Origin: Kappaphycus alvarezii
Taxonomy: Eukaryota; Rhodophyta; Florideophyceae; Gigartinales; Solieriaceae
Assembly: GCA_002205965.3 (NCBI GenBank)
Contig: NADL03000692.1
Location: 1,054,001-1,118,000, forward strand
Length of the DNA: 64,000 nucleotides
Direction of reading: 5' to 3'
Under the pieces are notes generated by a model, which saw nothing but the letters and a program-made list of their open reading frames with translations, did not search any database and was not told the DNA's origin. This document shows positions 15,953 to 27,565 of the stretch, in pieces (within the stretch, counting starts at the first letter, position 1; each line of letters begins with the position of its first letter). A program made the position numbers and the translations under genes.

Positions 15953-16340
15953 TTATCCTGTAGACTGAGATGAATCCCGAGATAAAATATTACTCATATC
16001 CATAGGTATAGATCCATTAAATAAGAGGAGCTTGAGTATGTCAAATACAGGACTGTCTTTTTTTGTGAGCGGGTCGGAGGGATTAATTGAACCAGGTATA
16101 CGTAGCATTTTCTTGATTTTGTTCGTTTCGAAATCATATCGAATTAATTGAACATCCGCTGTAATAGATTTGTCTTCAGTCACACGACAAGTAGATAAAG
16201 AGCTGAATAGATCTTTTGAATCAACAGCGACATGAAGAGGAATATTGATATTGATAATTGTAATGTATGCTGCTGCAATAAGTTTTCCTTCCTTGATAGC
16301 GTCACCAGCAGCCAATATTTCACCAGATGCAATAGATTTA
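15953..16340 (-). pseudogene. Copia-like RNase H
   Basis: Frame with a S-x-E-I-L-A-A-G-D-A segment (just upstream of the first Met), VAVDSKDLFSSLSTCRVTED and then IKKMLRIPGSINPSDPLTK. These match the usual copia RNase H end: E, D-[SN]-K/Q-x-L, and x-x-A-D-x-L-T-K with S-D-P-L-T-K here. It lies next to the 3' LTR. Confidence 0.75.
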
Positions 16341-16410
16341 ACAGGAAGCCGAGATAGATGTGAATGCTAGTAAATTGTATGAAATATTGAATTACAATTT
16401 AAGGAGCCAA

Positions 16411-17540
16411 TTAGGAACCCACCAATACATCCAAGTTGCGCATTTGTCGATCCTGCTGGTTTTCCTGCATCAAAAAAACAACAACTGATAAATTGAAATT
16501 TACAGAAACTTCCAGGCGCCGATACGTGCTTGTAGAACCAAAAGATTTTAAATTCCGAAGCATAGAAGATTGAATAGATAAATCAGGAACCAATGGATTT
16601 GACCTTTTCTGTTGTAGATAACTTGCTGTAAAAGCAGACACTGGAGATGCAACCATACCCAAATAGACAATTAAACCATTTAACGAATTAAAAGCGAAGT
16701 TTTCAAAAGAGTTCATTTCTTCATCAGGGTGTTTTCGACGATTTCTTGATATTGAATGAGGTTCCAGTCCATTTAGTTTTTCATCAGCTGAGGCATTAAA
16801 TTTATAGTCATCAAAATGCGTAATTTTAACTCCGTTGAAATTAAAAGATCCAGGACTATGTACGACTGTACCAAGCTAATATACTTTTCCGAGATATTGG
16901 ATAAATTGCTTCTTAATTTTTTTGGTTCAGTAATAAGTATATCATCGGCAAATTTAACGACAAGCAGAATTAATGATCCTTTTGAACTCATGAAAAAGAA
17001 TTGGGGTATATAAACGACTGATTTCAATCCGAGGTCAAAGAATGTAATATCCGAGTGTATTTGCCATTTTGCATTCGCGTTGACTAAACCATATGAACCA
17101 GACAGTAATAACCAATAAAACGATTTTCCGAGCATTCCCGAGGAGGTCTCACATAAACATCTCGTAATGCTGATCCAGATTGAAAAATGCAGACTTGACA
17201 TCAACCTTTGATGAATTCCATTTAAAAATTGTAGCAATTGATAAGAGAATTCTAATTGCCATCGGAGAACAAGATTCTGAATCTGTTCTCAAATTATTTT
17301 TCTCCTTATCCTCATTTCCATGCGGAGCTATTCGAGCCTTGCATTAATATTTTACATCATCTAAAACTTTCATTTTGTATAAAACGTGACCGGATATTAC
17401 ATTCGATTGGGGAGGAATTTTTGAAACATGAATTTTTGAAGAGGTACTGCGAAAATTATTTTCTTCTGTATTGTATGCATTTGAAATAATATGAGATGGA
17501 ATTCCAGATGCTTGATGAAGTAAAACTTCTTATGATCCAA
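16411..17540 (-). pseudogene. Copia-like reverse transcriptase
   Basis: Frames at 16773-17237 and 16411-16716 carry the palm. GLVNANAKWQIHSD and a hydrophobic VVYIPQFFF precede KFADDILI (FADD at about 16952-16941), the copia motif C. Motif A lies upstream near 17190-17240 in another frame. The region 17240-17540 has only short frames. At least two frameshifts are needed. Confidence 0.7.
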
Positions 17541-17558
17541 AGCTTTTATGATAAAAAC

Positions 17559-18182
17559 TCAGATTCTTTTGTTCAGATGATTCCAATTCCGTTCCAGGTA
17601 ACAGCTCAATTTCATGCGCACCAATTCCACCGTTCCAGGTAACAAATCAATTTCATGCGCATCAGTTCCACCATTTTCATCAACAGGGATATGAATAAAA
17701 TTTTCGGGATGTAGGGAATTAAGTTCGGATTCAACCGGAACATGTTCAAGAGATAATATATTTTTAGATTCTGATAAGTTTTCATCGCTTTCTGATTCAT
17801 TATATTTTTCGAATTCAGCATTCATATTTTGGTTAAAATTACCATCACCAGAGTGATCGTCAAAATTGTTCTCGTCCACATTCTTCACTTCGTTAATATT
17901 CGTTTCATCAGAAATATCTTCCACAGAGTATTCAATAGATTGATTCAATAAATCATTTGCCTCTTGAATTTGGTAAGCTAATTCATTAGATGAAACGGAA
18001 TGTCGGACATCTTCAATTGCCGCATGTATAAATTTTCCATTGGATCCAGGTACTGTGACGATAAGAGATTTTTTATCGAATTTCAATACTGGTTTGGACA
18101 ACCACCAAGATCCTTTTTTCTGATTTGATAGATGAATAAAAAGTTCCACAATATCGCCAACATTAATTGGAATATCGGTCAA
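17559..18182 (-). pseudogene. Copia-like post-integrase linker, acidic
   Basis: 207-codon open frame directly downstream of the integrase. The start (INVGDIVELFIHLSNQKKGS) resembles the small beta-barrel at the integrase C-terminus, followed by an E/N/S-rich linker towards the RT. A near-duplicate GTDAHEIDLLPG / G-A-H-E-I-E-L-L-P-G pair occurs at its end (17660-17590). No catalytic motifs. Confidence 0.6.
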
Positions 18183-18189
18183 AGACTTT

Positions 18190-19255
18190 GATTTTAGAAT
18201 AAGATTTAATTTCTTCTTGGCTATTAGCTCATTATGAGCTTCTCTTAAATCATTTAGTAGACTTCGAGGACCAGAATTATCGATGGGCCGAGTGTGACAA
18301 GTGGCAAGCTTTTATGTAGAAACAACATGATTTCCATATAAATCATTCGATATTTGAAACATTCGAGCAATACGAACCGTATTACTTGCAGAAGAATCAG
18401 ATATTTTTAAACAGATATAAATATCTCTCAATGTTTTATGTTTCGACTCAATAGAATTTTTGTTGTGGCGGCGGTAACCAATACGACAAAATGAAATTCC
18501 TCTTTCCTCAAGATAGATCCTGAAAATATCATTGTCAAACGCCTGATCTCCCATTAAATTGTTAGGGTCCCAAAATGGTGTTAACTATAGAGTCTCAATA
18601 CAATTAATGCAATTTTTTATACTTAAGGAGGGCACTATTGAACCAGTTAAATATCTGGTAACTGAGTCCATAATGTGAAAATATCCATCTTTTCCACAAA
18701 AAAGTGATCCAAACACACAAATTCATTAAATCCGCGAGATATAGAGCTTAAAGATACTGCACGAGGATGAGATGCTTTTTTGTGACATCGCAAAATTTGC
18801 AGGAGTCAATTATGCTTGATAGATATTTTTTGCACTCATCGTCCCATATAAAATTTCTTTGTAATAACAGTTTTATATCATCATGACTTGAGTGACCACA
18901 TACATGTTTGTGCACCTTATTAATTATTTTCTTTTTTTCAGCCCAAGAATATTTTTTGATATATTGATATTGTTGGAACAAATTGCTGATAGAAATGAAT
19001 TTTCAATAGGTTCGGATGATTGTATAAATATATTTCCGGCTACATAACAATGATGAAAATGATCCACCAATGTTATCGAATCGATTGAACTATTTGCGGA
19101 CTTGAACTCGATGCGGTTGTCCATCATATGAATAATATATGATTTTCTTGTGATATTTCTTCCTATAACCCATTGTGATGATCCACTGATTATTAGATGC
19201 CTTAATTTAACCTGATTTCCATTGTCCGAAATAGCTGATAAAAATATTGAACCGA
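18190..19255 (-). pseudogene. Copia-like integrase
   Basis: The zinc finger lies at 18930-18790, with HKHVCGHSSHDD and CKFCDVTKK (H...H...C-x2-C). The first catalytic D is in VCLDHFFVEK (about 18725-18695), after which the frame shifts. The second is in GDQAFDNDIF (about 18551-18520), and the glutamate in NSIESKHKTLRD (about 18456-18421). All three DDE residues are present but not in one frame. A stretch at 18620-18700 has stops in every frame I tried. Confidence 0.75.
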
Positions 19256-19577
19256 TCATTTCTCTTTTTTCGCTTGAGTGGGCGCCATTTCCGTATTGCC
19301 AGAAGGGCTTTTACTTGATACATTCGGGAAGGTCATCCAGAATTCCATTCCATTCTGGTAAAATAAGTTTCGAAAGTGCTCGTAATTCAACAATCCCCAT
19401 TCCACTATACGGTGCTCCATCATCAAGTAACGGACCTGGGTAAAACTCATTTGACGGATAATCAAGCACCTTTTTTACCATATGAAATGTTACAGAACCA
19501 GAATCATTTTTGTCTTTGATATTTTCTGCATTTCCCATTTTAGATGAGGAGCATTTATGATAATTTTTACCACTCTT
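19256..19577 (-). pseudogene. Copia-like protease region
   Basis: Two overlapping frames (19311-19538 and 19256-19465). The signature is LLDDGAPYSGMGIVEL at about 19435-19388: an aspartic protease core with D-D-G in place of the usual D-[ST]-G. An LPEW segment follows. The change to D-D-G may be lineage-specific or inactivating; I cannot tell. Confidence 0.6.
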
Positions 19578-20413
19578 TCATTTATCTTTTTCATAGGCCA
19601 AATGGCCAATTTCTCCACATCGGTAACAAGTTGATTTTGCCTTGAGGGCAGCCAAGTATTCAGGAAATAATCTTTGCTTATTATTTTTCTTGAAATTTTT
19701 CTTTTCTCCGTATGCAATATTTGATTGACTTGAAGAGATATATTTTAGAGAATATCCATATGTTTGATTTGTATTATTTGTTTTATCACGTGAACGAATA
19801 ATAGATGTTATTTCTGAATATTTGGTTAATTCGAGGATTTTTCCTTTTTCCAAATCGGCTTCTTCTTCATGCTTCGTAGAAGCAGCAGCCAAAATAGGCA
19901 CTCGCTGGTTTGAATCAATTTTGGAATAAGCCAGGAGTAAAAATGATACCAATGCTTCTGATAGTTTCGAAGTACCAGTAGATGAATGAAATCGGGCAAT
20001 TTGAGCATCAAAACATGATTCAAAATTTTTGAAAGACTCATTATCACCACGAGTAGTGTGAAATAGATCTAAGAATTCTTGAAATGCATCTGATATAGAT
20101 GACAGAGGATCTACCTTATGAATAGCGTTAGCAATCGCTAGTGCACCATTTTCAGACTGAATGTCTGTGTGTGGAATTTTCTCACAAATATCAAGAGCTA
20201 GTCCAAATAATTGTGATTGTAAAACAAGACCTTGTACTGCCTTAGGAAACTTATTAAAATTTGATGCTGGTAATAAATCATGGACAGATTTCCATTTGTG
20301 AACAGCATCAAAATATTTTTCTTGAGGTCCTTTACCATCCGTCCAAGGAGCCGTGCGAAGATCCCATGAAATTTCGGCCTTGAAGGAATTTCGGGGCGAT
20401 CTGGGCCAATAAA
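19578..20413 (-). CDS. Copia-like gag with zinc knuckle
   Basis: Open frame on the minus strand continuing from the LTR to a TGA near 19578. The body is mostly helical and polar. Near the end (19630-19590) lies CYRCGEIGHLAYEK, a CX2CX4H knuckle in which lysine replaces the final cysteine. Gag forms the particle shell. The following protease is in another frame, so either a frameshift mutation or programmed shift separates them. Confidence 0.65.
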
Positions 20414-20937
20414 TGCAAAATAATTGGGATAGATAGATCCAAAAAATGAATATTTCCAACTTGAATAAATAAATGAATGCCACAATTAGACTTAGAATGA
20501 ATAATGAATAGAAAACCAAATTTAATGATATCTGATCGAGGGGAATATTTCGATGGCCCGAGCATGTAAAAAATATTTCTAACAACCTAGTACTCCTTAT
20601 ACTCTACACCAGGTTGAAATAATTTCGGTAGACATTATTCAGGCTCAGCAATAACTATTTCAGTATTTTCCAGGTAAGCAATCATCCAGATAATAATTTG
20701 TTGGCAGCATAAATGCAATACTTATAGCCTGTATAATATAAAAAACCAACTGTATGACATCAAAATTATTACACACTGAATTCAGCATAAAATAGGGCCA
20801 GTGTAAAAAAGATAAAATTATTAGTTGATGATTCCCAATAAATATAAATTGTGGGCATCAATAAAAATGCTGCTCAACAATTCAGCATCACTTTAGGACA
20901 CCAGGAGAGAGATTAAAATACTCGGTCAATTTTCAGA
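20414..20937 (-). repeat. 5' LTR of the copia-like element
   Basis: Begins TGCAAAATAATTGGG and ends GGTCAATTTTCAGA on the plus strand. The gag frame stays open from within this LTR (a Met codon at 20585). No ATG is visible between the LTR edge and the first gag-like residues, so the true start is unclear. Confidence 0.85.
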
Positions 20938-21460
20938 CCCTCAGCTCCCAGGGCGCCGAACAAATCAATACCTACAGGAAGAAGCCGAATATCACTCTTC
21001 CGGCAGACTGGACAGTAATGGGTGTGTTTTCCGCGTTCAGCCGTAGAAGCAGCTGTGCCGCCGGATAGGGCACACTGGGAAACGCGAGAGCTGACCTGTG
21101 GGTGGGCGACGGTTCCACCCACAGCGACATCCTTCGTGTCTAGGCCGTATGCGCCAGGGATATAGAGATCTATGTGGAGGGTGGACGAGGGAGAGGACGG
21201 AGGCGGAGTAGGGGGAGTAGATGTTCAAGCAGGGCAGAAATTCCTAGCTCTTGACAGCAGCTTTGCAGTGCACTACGCAAGAGATAGATCGGATATATCT
21301 TCCAAGAGTAAAACACCCAAACCTTTCCCCTGCTAAGCAAGATATTATGGCGACGAGTGTGCCCATCTTCGTACTTACAGGTGAGAGCCTGTTTGCTCAA
21401 GCGATTGAGCGACGGGGCGGCGTTCGTTGGAACGGGGCACAGACCGGACATCACTCATAA
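20938..21460 (-). pseudogene. RLE domain of B3, N-terminal part
   Basis: Minus strand: A-A-P-S-L-N-R-L-S-K-Q-A-L, then CKYEDGHTRRHNIL, the tail-A insertion, then R-S-A-L-Q-S-C-C and E-L-G-I-S-A-L-L-E-H. Later the frame carries AERGKHTHYCPVCRKSDI and G-I-D-L-F-G-A-L-G. It continues at 15397 once the copia-like element is removed. Confidence 0.7.
21283..21332 (+). mobile_element. 50-bp tail-A insertion with 10-bp TSD
   Basis: Flanks CTACGCAAGA (21273-21282) and CTAAGCAAGA (21333-21342) differ at one base. The insert begins GATAGATCGG and ends CCTTTCCCCTG. Without it, the RLE coding frame of B3 is continuous across the site, which supports the edges. Confidence 0.8.
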
Positions 21461-21869
21461 ACAAAGAAAAGCCCCCGGCCCAGGCATAGAGACACAGCGA
21501 CTAAACAAGTTTACGAGGACCGATGGGTACCGCGGTGAAGGTGAGGTAAAGTAGAGAAGGCGTGACAGGAGGACGATTCACGAAAGGAAAAAAAGGCCAG
21601 CTCTATCTTTGTCAGAAGATGAACGGAAGATGCGATCAATTATCAAACTGTGAAGCTCAGACGCGATAGAAGACTGGAGGAATTCACCGGGGACCGGCGT
21701 TCGACATCGCAGGAACAGAGAAGGGGGCGTGAGGGAAGCCGATATGTCCGCATAAATTGTAGATAATAAGGAGATCGCAGCACGGAGCACTTCCTCCAGG
21801 TGTAGGTCACCCGACTACGAAAGTAGATCAGAGAGGAGGGAGAAAACATCGATCAACGAAGCCGCATAT

Positions 21870-22830
21870 GCGGACTCAGGGACTGCAGTAGCTAGAGGGA
21901 GGCCGAGACCACCATAAGTAATGGGAAGGCAGGCTCTCTCTCACTTGCAGTCGGTGCAAGGACCATGAATCTGTGAGAAAGCCTCCCGCTGCCTCCGGTC
22001 AAAGCTGACGCCCAAAGCGGTAGATTGTTGAGGGGAGGGAGTCCGCAGCAGATAAATAACCTTTCAGGCGCTCGCGCAGAAACTATGTAAGTGGTGGGCC
22101 ATCTGGGCGTCGTTGAAGGCCTGAAGACAGGCAAGGATGCGATGCACTGCAGATTGACGGATGTCTGCCGCACTGACGAAGGAATCAGAACCAATGGGAG
22201 AGCCGAGAAAGGTAAAACCATCGGGCGTGGAGTAGGGACAGGGAAGAATGAAGACAGAAGGAGTGGGTGACAGGCCGGAAACGTGGTTTTTGGACATATT
22301 CAATGCGAACCCTATGGAAGATGGACGAGTCCGGAAATTTGCAAAGCTGCGAGGGCCTGCGAGCGGGGAACTTGCATACCAGGCTCTGAGCGGGGGCCGG
22401 AATCGGTCCTGAAACTTGAGAACGAGAGGATGGAGAGCGAGTGCGGAAAGCAGAGGCCCAAATGGGTCACCCTGCTGAGTATCATCAGCGCTGAGGACGG
22501 AGAATGAACCAAATGAAAGGGAAGAAGTATCCCAATAGCAATAATGAACCCACTGCCCGATACTAGGCGCGAATTCCAAGACCATCCAGAATACGTTGGC
22601 GAGAGATGCTATTCAAAGCATTGTGGGCATCGACTTAGACCAATACGTGGTCCCGGAACTGGGGGTTTTGCGAGATGCGATGGACAGCGTGTACAATGGC
22701 ATCAGTCCCGTATTTAATGCCAACGTCAAGTTGATGAGGAAGAAGACTGGAAAAAGCAGTAGGGCATGCCTTGTGAACAATGAAGAGTTACATCGAGGTA
22801 TCCGAATTGCGAGGAATTTGGTATAAGTTC
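21870..22830 (-). pseudogene. Family-B reverse transcriptase (B3)
   Basis: Minus strand from 22720: G-T-D-A-I-V-H-A-V-H, then motif A VDAHNALNSISRQRIL (about 22640-22590), motif B DTQQGDPFGPLLSALALHP (about 22490-22430), a clean non-LTR form. Thumb: FTFLGSPIGSDSFVSAADIR near 22215-22155 and a downstream A-L-T-G-G-S-G-R-L-S-H. Motif C is not readable in frame; the Y-x-D-D position falls in a damaged stretch near 22380-22420. Several frameshifts and stops. Confidence 0.75.
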
Positions 22831-23460
22831 AGCTTGATATTTATTTATTTATTTTGGCAACTATGGGTCTTAATTCTTCTCGTTTATACTTCACAGGGAG
22901 GAAGAGTGAAGACGTTGCAGAGTTTCCTATACATAAACTCATGTTTTAATACGAGGGGAACGATAATGAGAAGGTTACGAGTATCTTCATCTACCTTTTT
23001 AGTGATGTAACGAGCAAATATAAAGCAAAGCTCATGTATAGGTTGTCACTGAACGGGAATAGGCACAAGTTTGGAGAGATATGTGTTTGACCAGTGAAAT
23101 AATACGCTATAGAAGTAGAACCAGACGAGATAAGCAGCACCACCATAGAGGCCCTCCCTTATTTGCAGAAATTTGTTATGTTTATTGGTTTACTTCTATG
23201 ATCTCTTCGAAAAAGCTGTGTTCAACTCCCAAGGCAAGTACGAAAACTCTGCGTAAGGCTTCAATGGAGGATAAAAGCTCTCCGACTTCCTCTCATTAAT
23301 GGTCCTCACACGTTAAATGATCTGAAGATCAGGAGCTCGGAGACGTTTTGCTGGCCATAAACGTAGCTCTAGGTCTAGCTCAGCAGTGTTAGAAGCCGTG
23401 AAAAACGATGTAAGAAACCTGTAATAACGAACAATAACCGGACTCGACGGTCTAATTGAC

Positions 23461-23745
23461 ATGATAACGTCACGGCTAGAAAGAACTAATCTAACCAACA
23501 AGAAAAACAAGCCACGTGATCCGAAGGTTACAGAAGTCTGTTCCTACTACCATGAGCCTGGCTACTTTGCAAATAGATACCTGGAGAGTCCAAACCGGAA
23601 TAAACAGTGTGGAAAGGGCGGCGGCTACGTTCATCATGGAAGCAACTGCTGGACTACAGCTGATGGACGGGTAGCTATCCCTGAGGAACGAAGCGAGTAT
23701 GGACTTGAAGTGAAATTTTTACAATTTGAAATGATGATGCACTGA
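23461..23745 (+). pseudogene. gag zinc-knuckle remnant, copy 2
   Basis: Aligns with 721-1000. Knuckle one is CSYYHEPGYFANRY, with tyrosines at cysteine 2 and at the last position and Y for H. Knuckle two, CGKGGGYVHHGSNCW, has lost cysteine 2 as well. Earlier gag pieces are readable at 22863-23300. Confidence 0.65.
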
Positions 23746-24007
23746 ACAGTGCCGGTTACGTATTCATCGGCAACGAAATCGGCCAAGTCAACTTGCCTGA
23801 AATAGATGCAGAAGGTAACATTTTATCGAAGAAGCCAAGTTCGTGTCATTAAATACTTGAGAATATTCCAACACACGTAGTTCTCTGGAAGGAAACGTTC
23901 GACCAGGATATATCAGGCACGGAAATTGCTGCAGCAAGGAAAATAAAGAGGTATAAGAAATTGAAAGGAATTACGAGGGGTTTATTTGTGTATGTGAAGA
24001 AATACAA

Positions 24008-24531
24008 TTGGGAGCCGAGCTCCCTTTAGCATTAACTGGAAGCAATTTTGTTCAGCCACTAAGGAGTGACAGAAAAGATTCGAGGAAGGAGCTCAAAAAT
24101 ATTACGTTATCCAGCAAGTCCGCTAGGCGCAGCAAACTATTTCATAGCCCAGCTTCAACATCACAAAGACATCTTGACCTAGTACCAATCAAGATATTGG
24201 AGATGAGAACACCAGCTTTTTTCGAATCCGTTGCCGCCTCAAATCTTATTTCAGTAAGATTTTCTCCAAACATCGGTCTAAAATTGTTCCAACAACACGA
24301 AGGATACCTGTTGCGAATGTGAACTTATTAAACTGTACTGATAGTGCTGACAGAGCTTCTGTGTGCCTCTGGGACTCGAAATGTGACATGGATTTTCGTG
24401 CCACGCTTGAGCTACTTTTTGATGCAATCCTTGGCTTTCCAACAATGGAAGAGATGGATACACGCATTGAACTTACCAATCAAAGTGTATCAGTTCAAAT
24501 TGGCAGCAGTACAGTGAAGTGGCGCCTATAA
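24008..24531 (+). pseudogene. Protease remnant, copy 2
   Basis: LVPIKILEMRTPAFFESVAA at about 24180-24238 matches the segment with DSG in copy 1, but the catalytic D-S-G reads E-S-V. Downstream, FDAILGFPTMEEMDTRIEL matches the I-I-G-C-P-T-M motif. 24540-25650 holds no readable gene. Confidence 0.65.
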
Positions 24532-25659
24532 TTTGGTGAAATCCTGACCCGAGAGTATTTTAGGTAAATAGACAGTGAATATTTTACCCTAGCTATGACT
24601 GCGAAGGTTCGAAGACAAAAAAGCGTTCAAAATTGGAAACTCTTATACTAAAAAGATACAAAACCTTTCATGAAATTATTATAACTCTGAGAATGGTACA
24701 AGCGAAGAGTGGGGTTTGAAAGCAAAGCGGAGCTCTGAATGTGTAGAATATTTCGAGAATTTTTGACTCGAAAACAAGATTATCAGTATGATGTTTATGT
24801 ATTAATCCTCAGAAACTAAGTGTCTGGCGATGATCTAACCAGAAAATGTGAATTTAACTGGCTCATCAAAACAGAGATGTGAAAGATCACAAGCCAGAAG
24901 GGACAAAGATCGCAAATATTACTGAATAACTAAAATTCATCCCTTTAATGGTGTTTAAATTCATACCTAGGATACTAACGTTTTTCGAAGTCAATTATGA
25001 GGCGTTTCTTTTTCAAGAAAGAAGATGTAGTGGTCACTCACTGATACGAACTTACCGATACTCAACATACTTACCATAGGCCTAGTGTTTATAGGAACAT
25101 TATCCTCATATGAGGACATAGTCAAGGGTTAATTTTTGAAGTAAAAAATATTTTTCTGTCTTATTTTTGCTAACCTATAGTTTCAACAGTAGTGAATCTC
25201 GATCAAAACAAAACTTTGGTAACTTTAGCGCTATTCAGGGTGCGAACTACTTTTTCCACTTGCTAACCTTTGATTTTAGTACCAATTTGCCAAATTCTTT
25301 CTTGTGTTTGAATGTTTCAGCCGAATTTGTTTAAGGGTGCTGCTCAGCATCTCTTTACTGTAATTATATATTCTAGGGTTTATTTCTCAATAAATATGTA
25401 CTGGCTCCCAAAAAATCATTTACTTACTGTAAAAGTTTTTACGATATAGAGTTTTATACTCATGTGAGAACAAATTGTGCCTCATATGAGGACAGTGCTA
25501 TCGCAGATAGACACTAGACTTCAATTGATAAAAATGACCAGTTAATTAGGGAAACTACTAAACATCTGTCGGGAAAAGGCATTTTTCAGTTGATCTCTTG
25601 ACCAAAGTCAGTCTCTTGTCATAGTTGCGCCAAAGATGTACAGTTTCTAATTTTAGTCG

Positions 25660-26560
25660 ACTACCGGCATTCATAACAGAGGATGATACTATATTGATTT
25701 TCGACTCCCAGCACGGAAGAAAAACTCGAATATTTGGGGTGTAATATGTATTTTACATCAGTTGATCTGTACAATGGTTTTTGGAAGATTCATTTTGAAT
25801 AAGAAGTGCAAGAAAGAACAACTTTTACCTGACAAATGAATGAATTTAGATTCAGGATAATGTCTTTCGGTCTCATGAATGCATCAGCTACATTCAAAAA
25901 CTTTATGAGGGATGTTTTAAAGGGACCTTTACTTGAAATGGTGTAGATTGTTGGTGTTGCATCATTCTCAAAAAATTTTGGATGAGAATATCTAGGATCA
26001 CAAGGCAGTCGCGGAGATAGTATCAAATTACAGCTTGAAAATATACTTGAGCAAATTCTTCTTTCAATCAAAATACTAGGGCATATCATAGATCGGGAAT
26101 AAAGTAAGCGCAAAAACTAGAACTGGCACCAAAAAGTACTTAAGAGAAGGAATTTCGAATCTTTCTTAGTGTATCTTCATATTACTTAAGTTACATCCAT
26201 AATTTATCGACGAGAGCAGATGGATACACGCCGGAACTACGAAAATGCAAAGATTTTTTTGGAACCAAAAAATTAGAATTGAATTGGACGGATTGGAAAA
26301 GAAGGTATACGCTCCTCAATTGCCCATGTTTTTGGTTTTCAAAAAGAATTTTCATTGGTAGTAGATGCATCTAATCGAACTTGGGGAGCAGTTATGTCTC
26401 AGAAATGTTGAAAACGGAATACTACAACCCGTCCAAATATCGCCGGTCTTTTAAGCGGTAATCCGAAAAGAATGATGTGTATCATCAGTTGGCTAGCTGG
26501 CTCGAGATTTTGACAGATTATTGATTTGAAACTATGCACAGACGAAAAAAATACAAGTGA
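25660..26560 (+). pseudogene. RT and RNase H remnants, copy 2
   Basis: S-V-D-L-Y-N-G-F-W-K-I (about 25756-25790) and SFGLMNASATF (about 25865-25897) match copy-1 motifs A and B. Motif C, YIDD in copy 1, reads stop-I-V-G-V here (25946-25960), so the active site is gone. RNase H pieces such as L-V-V-D-A-S-N-R-T-W-G-A-V are visible near 26357-26395. Confidence 0.65.
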
Positions 26561-26599
26561 CACCATAGAGTGTCGAAACGCTGTATCAAAGATATTTTA

Positions 26600-27500
26600 T
26601 GTGTAGCAACGAAGAGAGAGTGTAAAAGCCGCTCTTTATTTGAGATCTTGTATGGAAAAGATGCAAAAATTTCAAAAGGAGACGTGACGGTCAAACTGGC
26701 CGATGAAGAAAATTAAGAGCTTAATTTATAAGCCACGAAAAATTGGGAATCACACCAAGCGTTGTAAAAAAAGAAACCGAAAATTCGAAGCAACGTGCTC
26801 CAAACATCTTCGTTATCTCCAAATTTCTTGTGTTTTGTACATCCATTTTTTATCTGAGGAGCCCTTGACATATATACATTAGAGTGAACGACCTTATCCT
26901 TTAAACGGATTATCTTAAAGTGAAAGTCCAGCTATGGGAACCTCGTCCTATACCTTATCACAATGAAACTGAAAGTAGGAAGGGTGATCCTCCCGAGGCC
27001 CTGATTATGACCCGAAGAGGGATTTATGAGGTCTACAGCACGCGAAGAACGGTTCTGGGTTTCCGGATGCCCCCCGGGAGGACTTCTTGCGTGTCTCAGT
27101 AAACCGAGAAAAAGGTAGTAGTTTCCATCGGCAGAACCTATTGCAGCTTCATCTAAACCTCTCCTTCATATTACGGGAGACACACGGACCGCATTTGTCA
27201 TACGAAGATTATTTATTGTTGATGCATGTCTTATTTTCAAGTATAAATCCATTCGCCGGAATCTTCCGGATATGTTTGCACAGCGCATATAGTATTTCAT
27301 TCCTTCAAGATTTGGAGTGTTTATGGAAAATGGTATTATCCAACCACATCTTAATATATTTTCAGACCTACATATGAAGCAATGGAATGAATTGAAATAC
27401 CACTAACATTGTGCTTAAAGTATTTTTTTTGGAACATCATATTGTTAGTCACGTTCATCCTTATCCGTTTGAAAAGCCTAAAATCTAGATATGTTGCAAC
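26600..27500 (+). pseudogene. Integrase C-terminus and duplicated-domain remnant, copy 2
   Basis: S-L-F-E-I-L-Y-G-K-D at about 26636-26665 matches SPFELIYGRA. The first repeat of the unknown domain is mostly missing. The linker is recognisable (E-S-R-K-G-D-P-P-E-A-L-I-M-T-R near 26965-27012). The second repeat reads THGPHLSYEDYLLLMHVLFS at about 27180-27240, nearly the copy-1 sequence. A large deletion removes the DDE core between 26560 and 26610. Confidence 0.7.
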
Positions 27501-27565
27501 GGAAGCTAACGAAAACAACAGAAGAAAAATGAAAAGTCTGGATGTTCGTCCTGACCGGGAGCTAG

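Larger units (their letters stand above)
15398..20937 (-). mobile_element. Ty1/copia-like LTR retrotransposon, nested in B3
   Basis: Two ~525-bp LTRs (15398-15922 and 20414-20937) enclose gag, protease, integrase, RT and RNase H in that order on the minus strand. Integrase before RT is the Ty1/copia (Pseudoviridae) order. The flanks CCCTC at 15393-15397 and 20938-20942 form a 5-bp TSD. The LTRs differ at a modest number of positions, so insertion was not very recent. Frameshifts occur in integrase and RT. Confidence 0.9.
15135..22830 (-). mobile_element. Family-B non-LTR retrotransposon (B3), split by a copia-like element
   Basis: Minus-strand order: RT (22800-21870), linker, RLE (21460-20938, then 15397-15220) and tail B (15205-15135). 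The copia-like element at 15398-20937 separates the RLE halves. A 50-bp tail-A insertion interrupts the RLE at 21283-21332. The linker at 21460-21870 reads in short frames with stops. This is the longest family-B copy seen. Confidence 0.75.
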
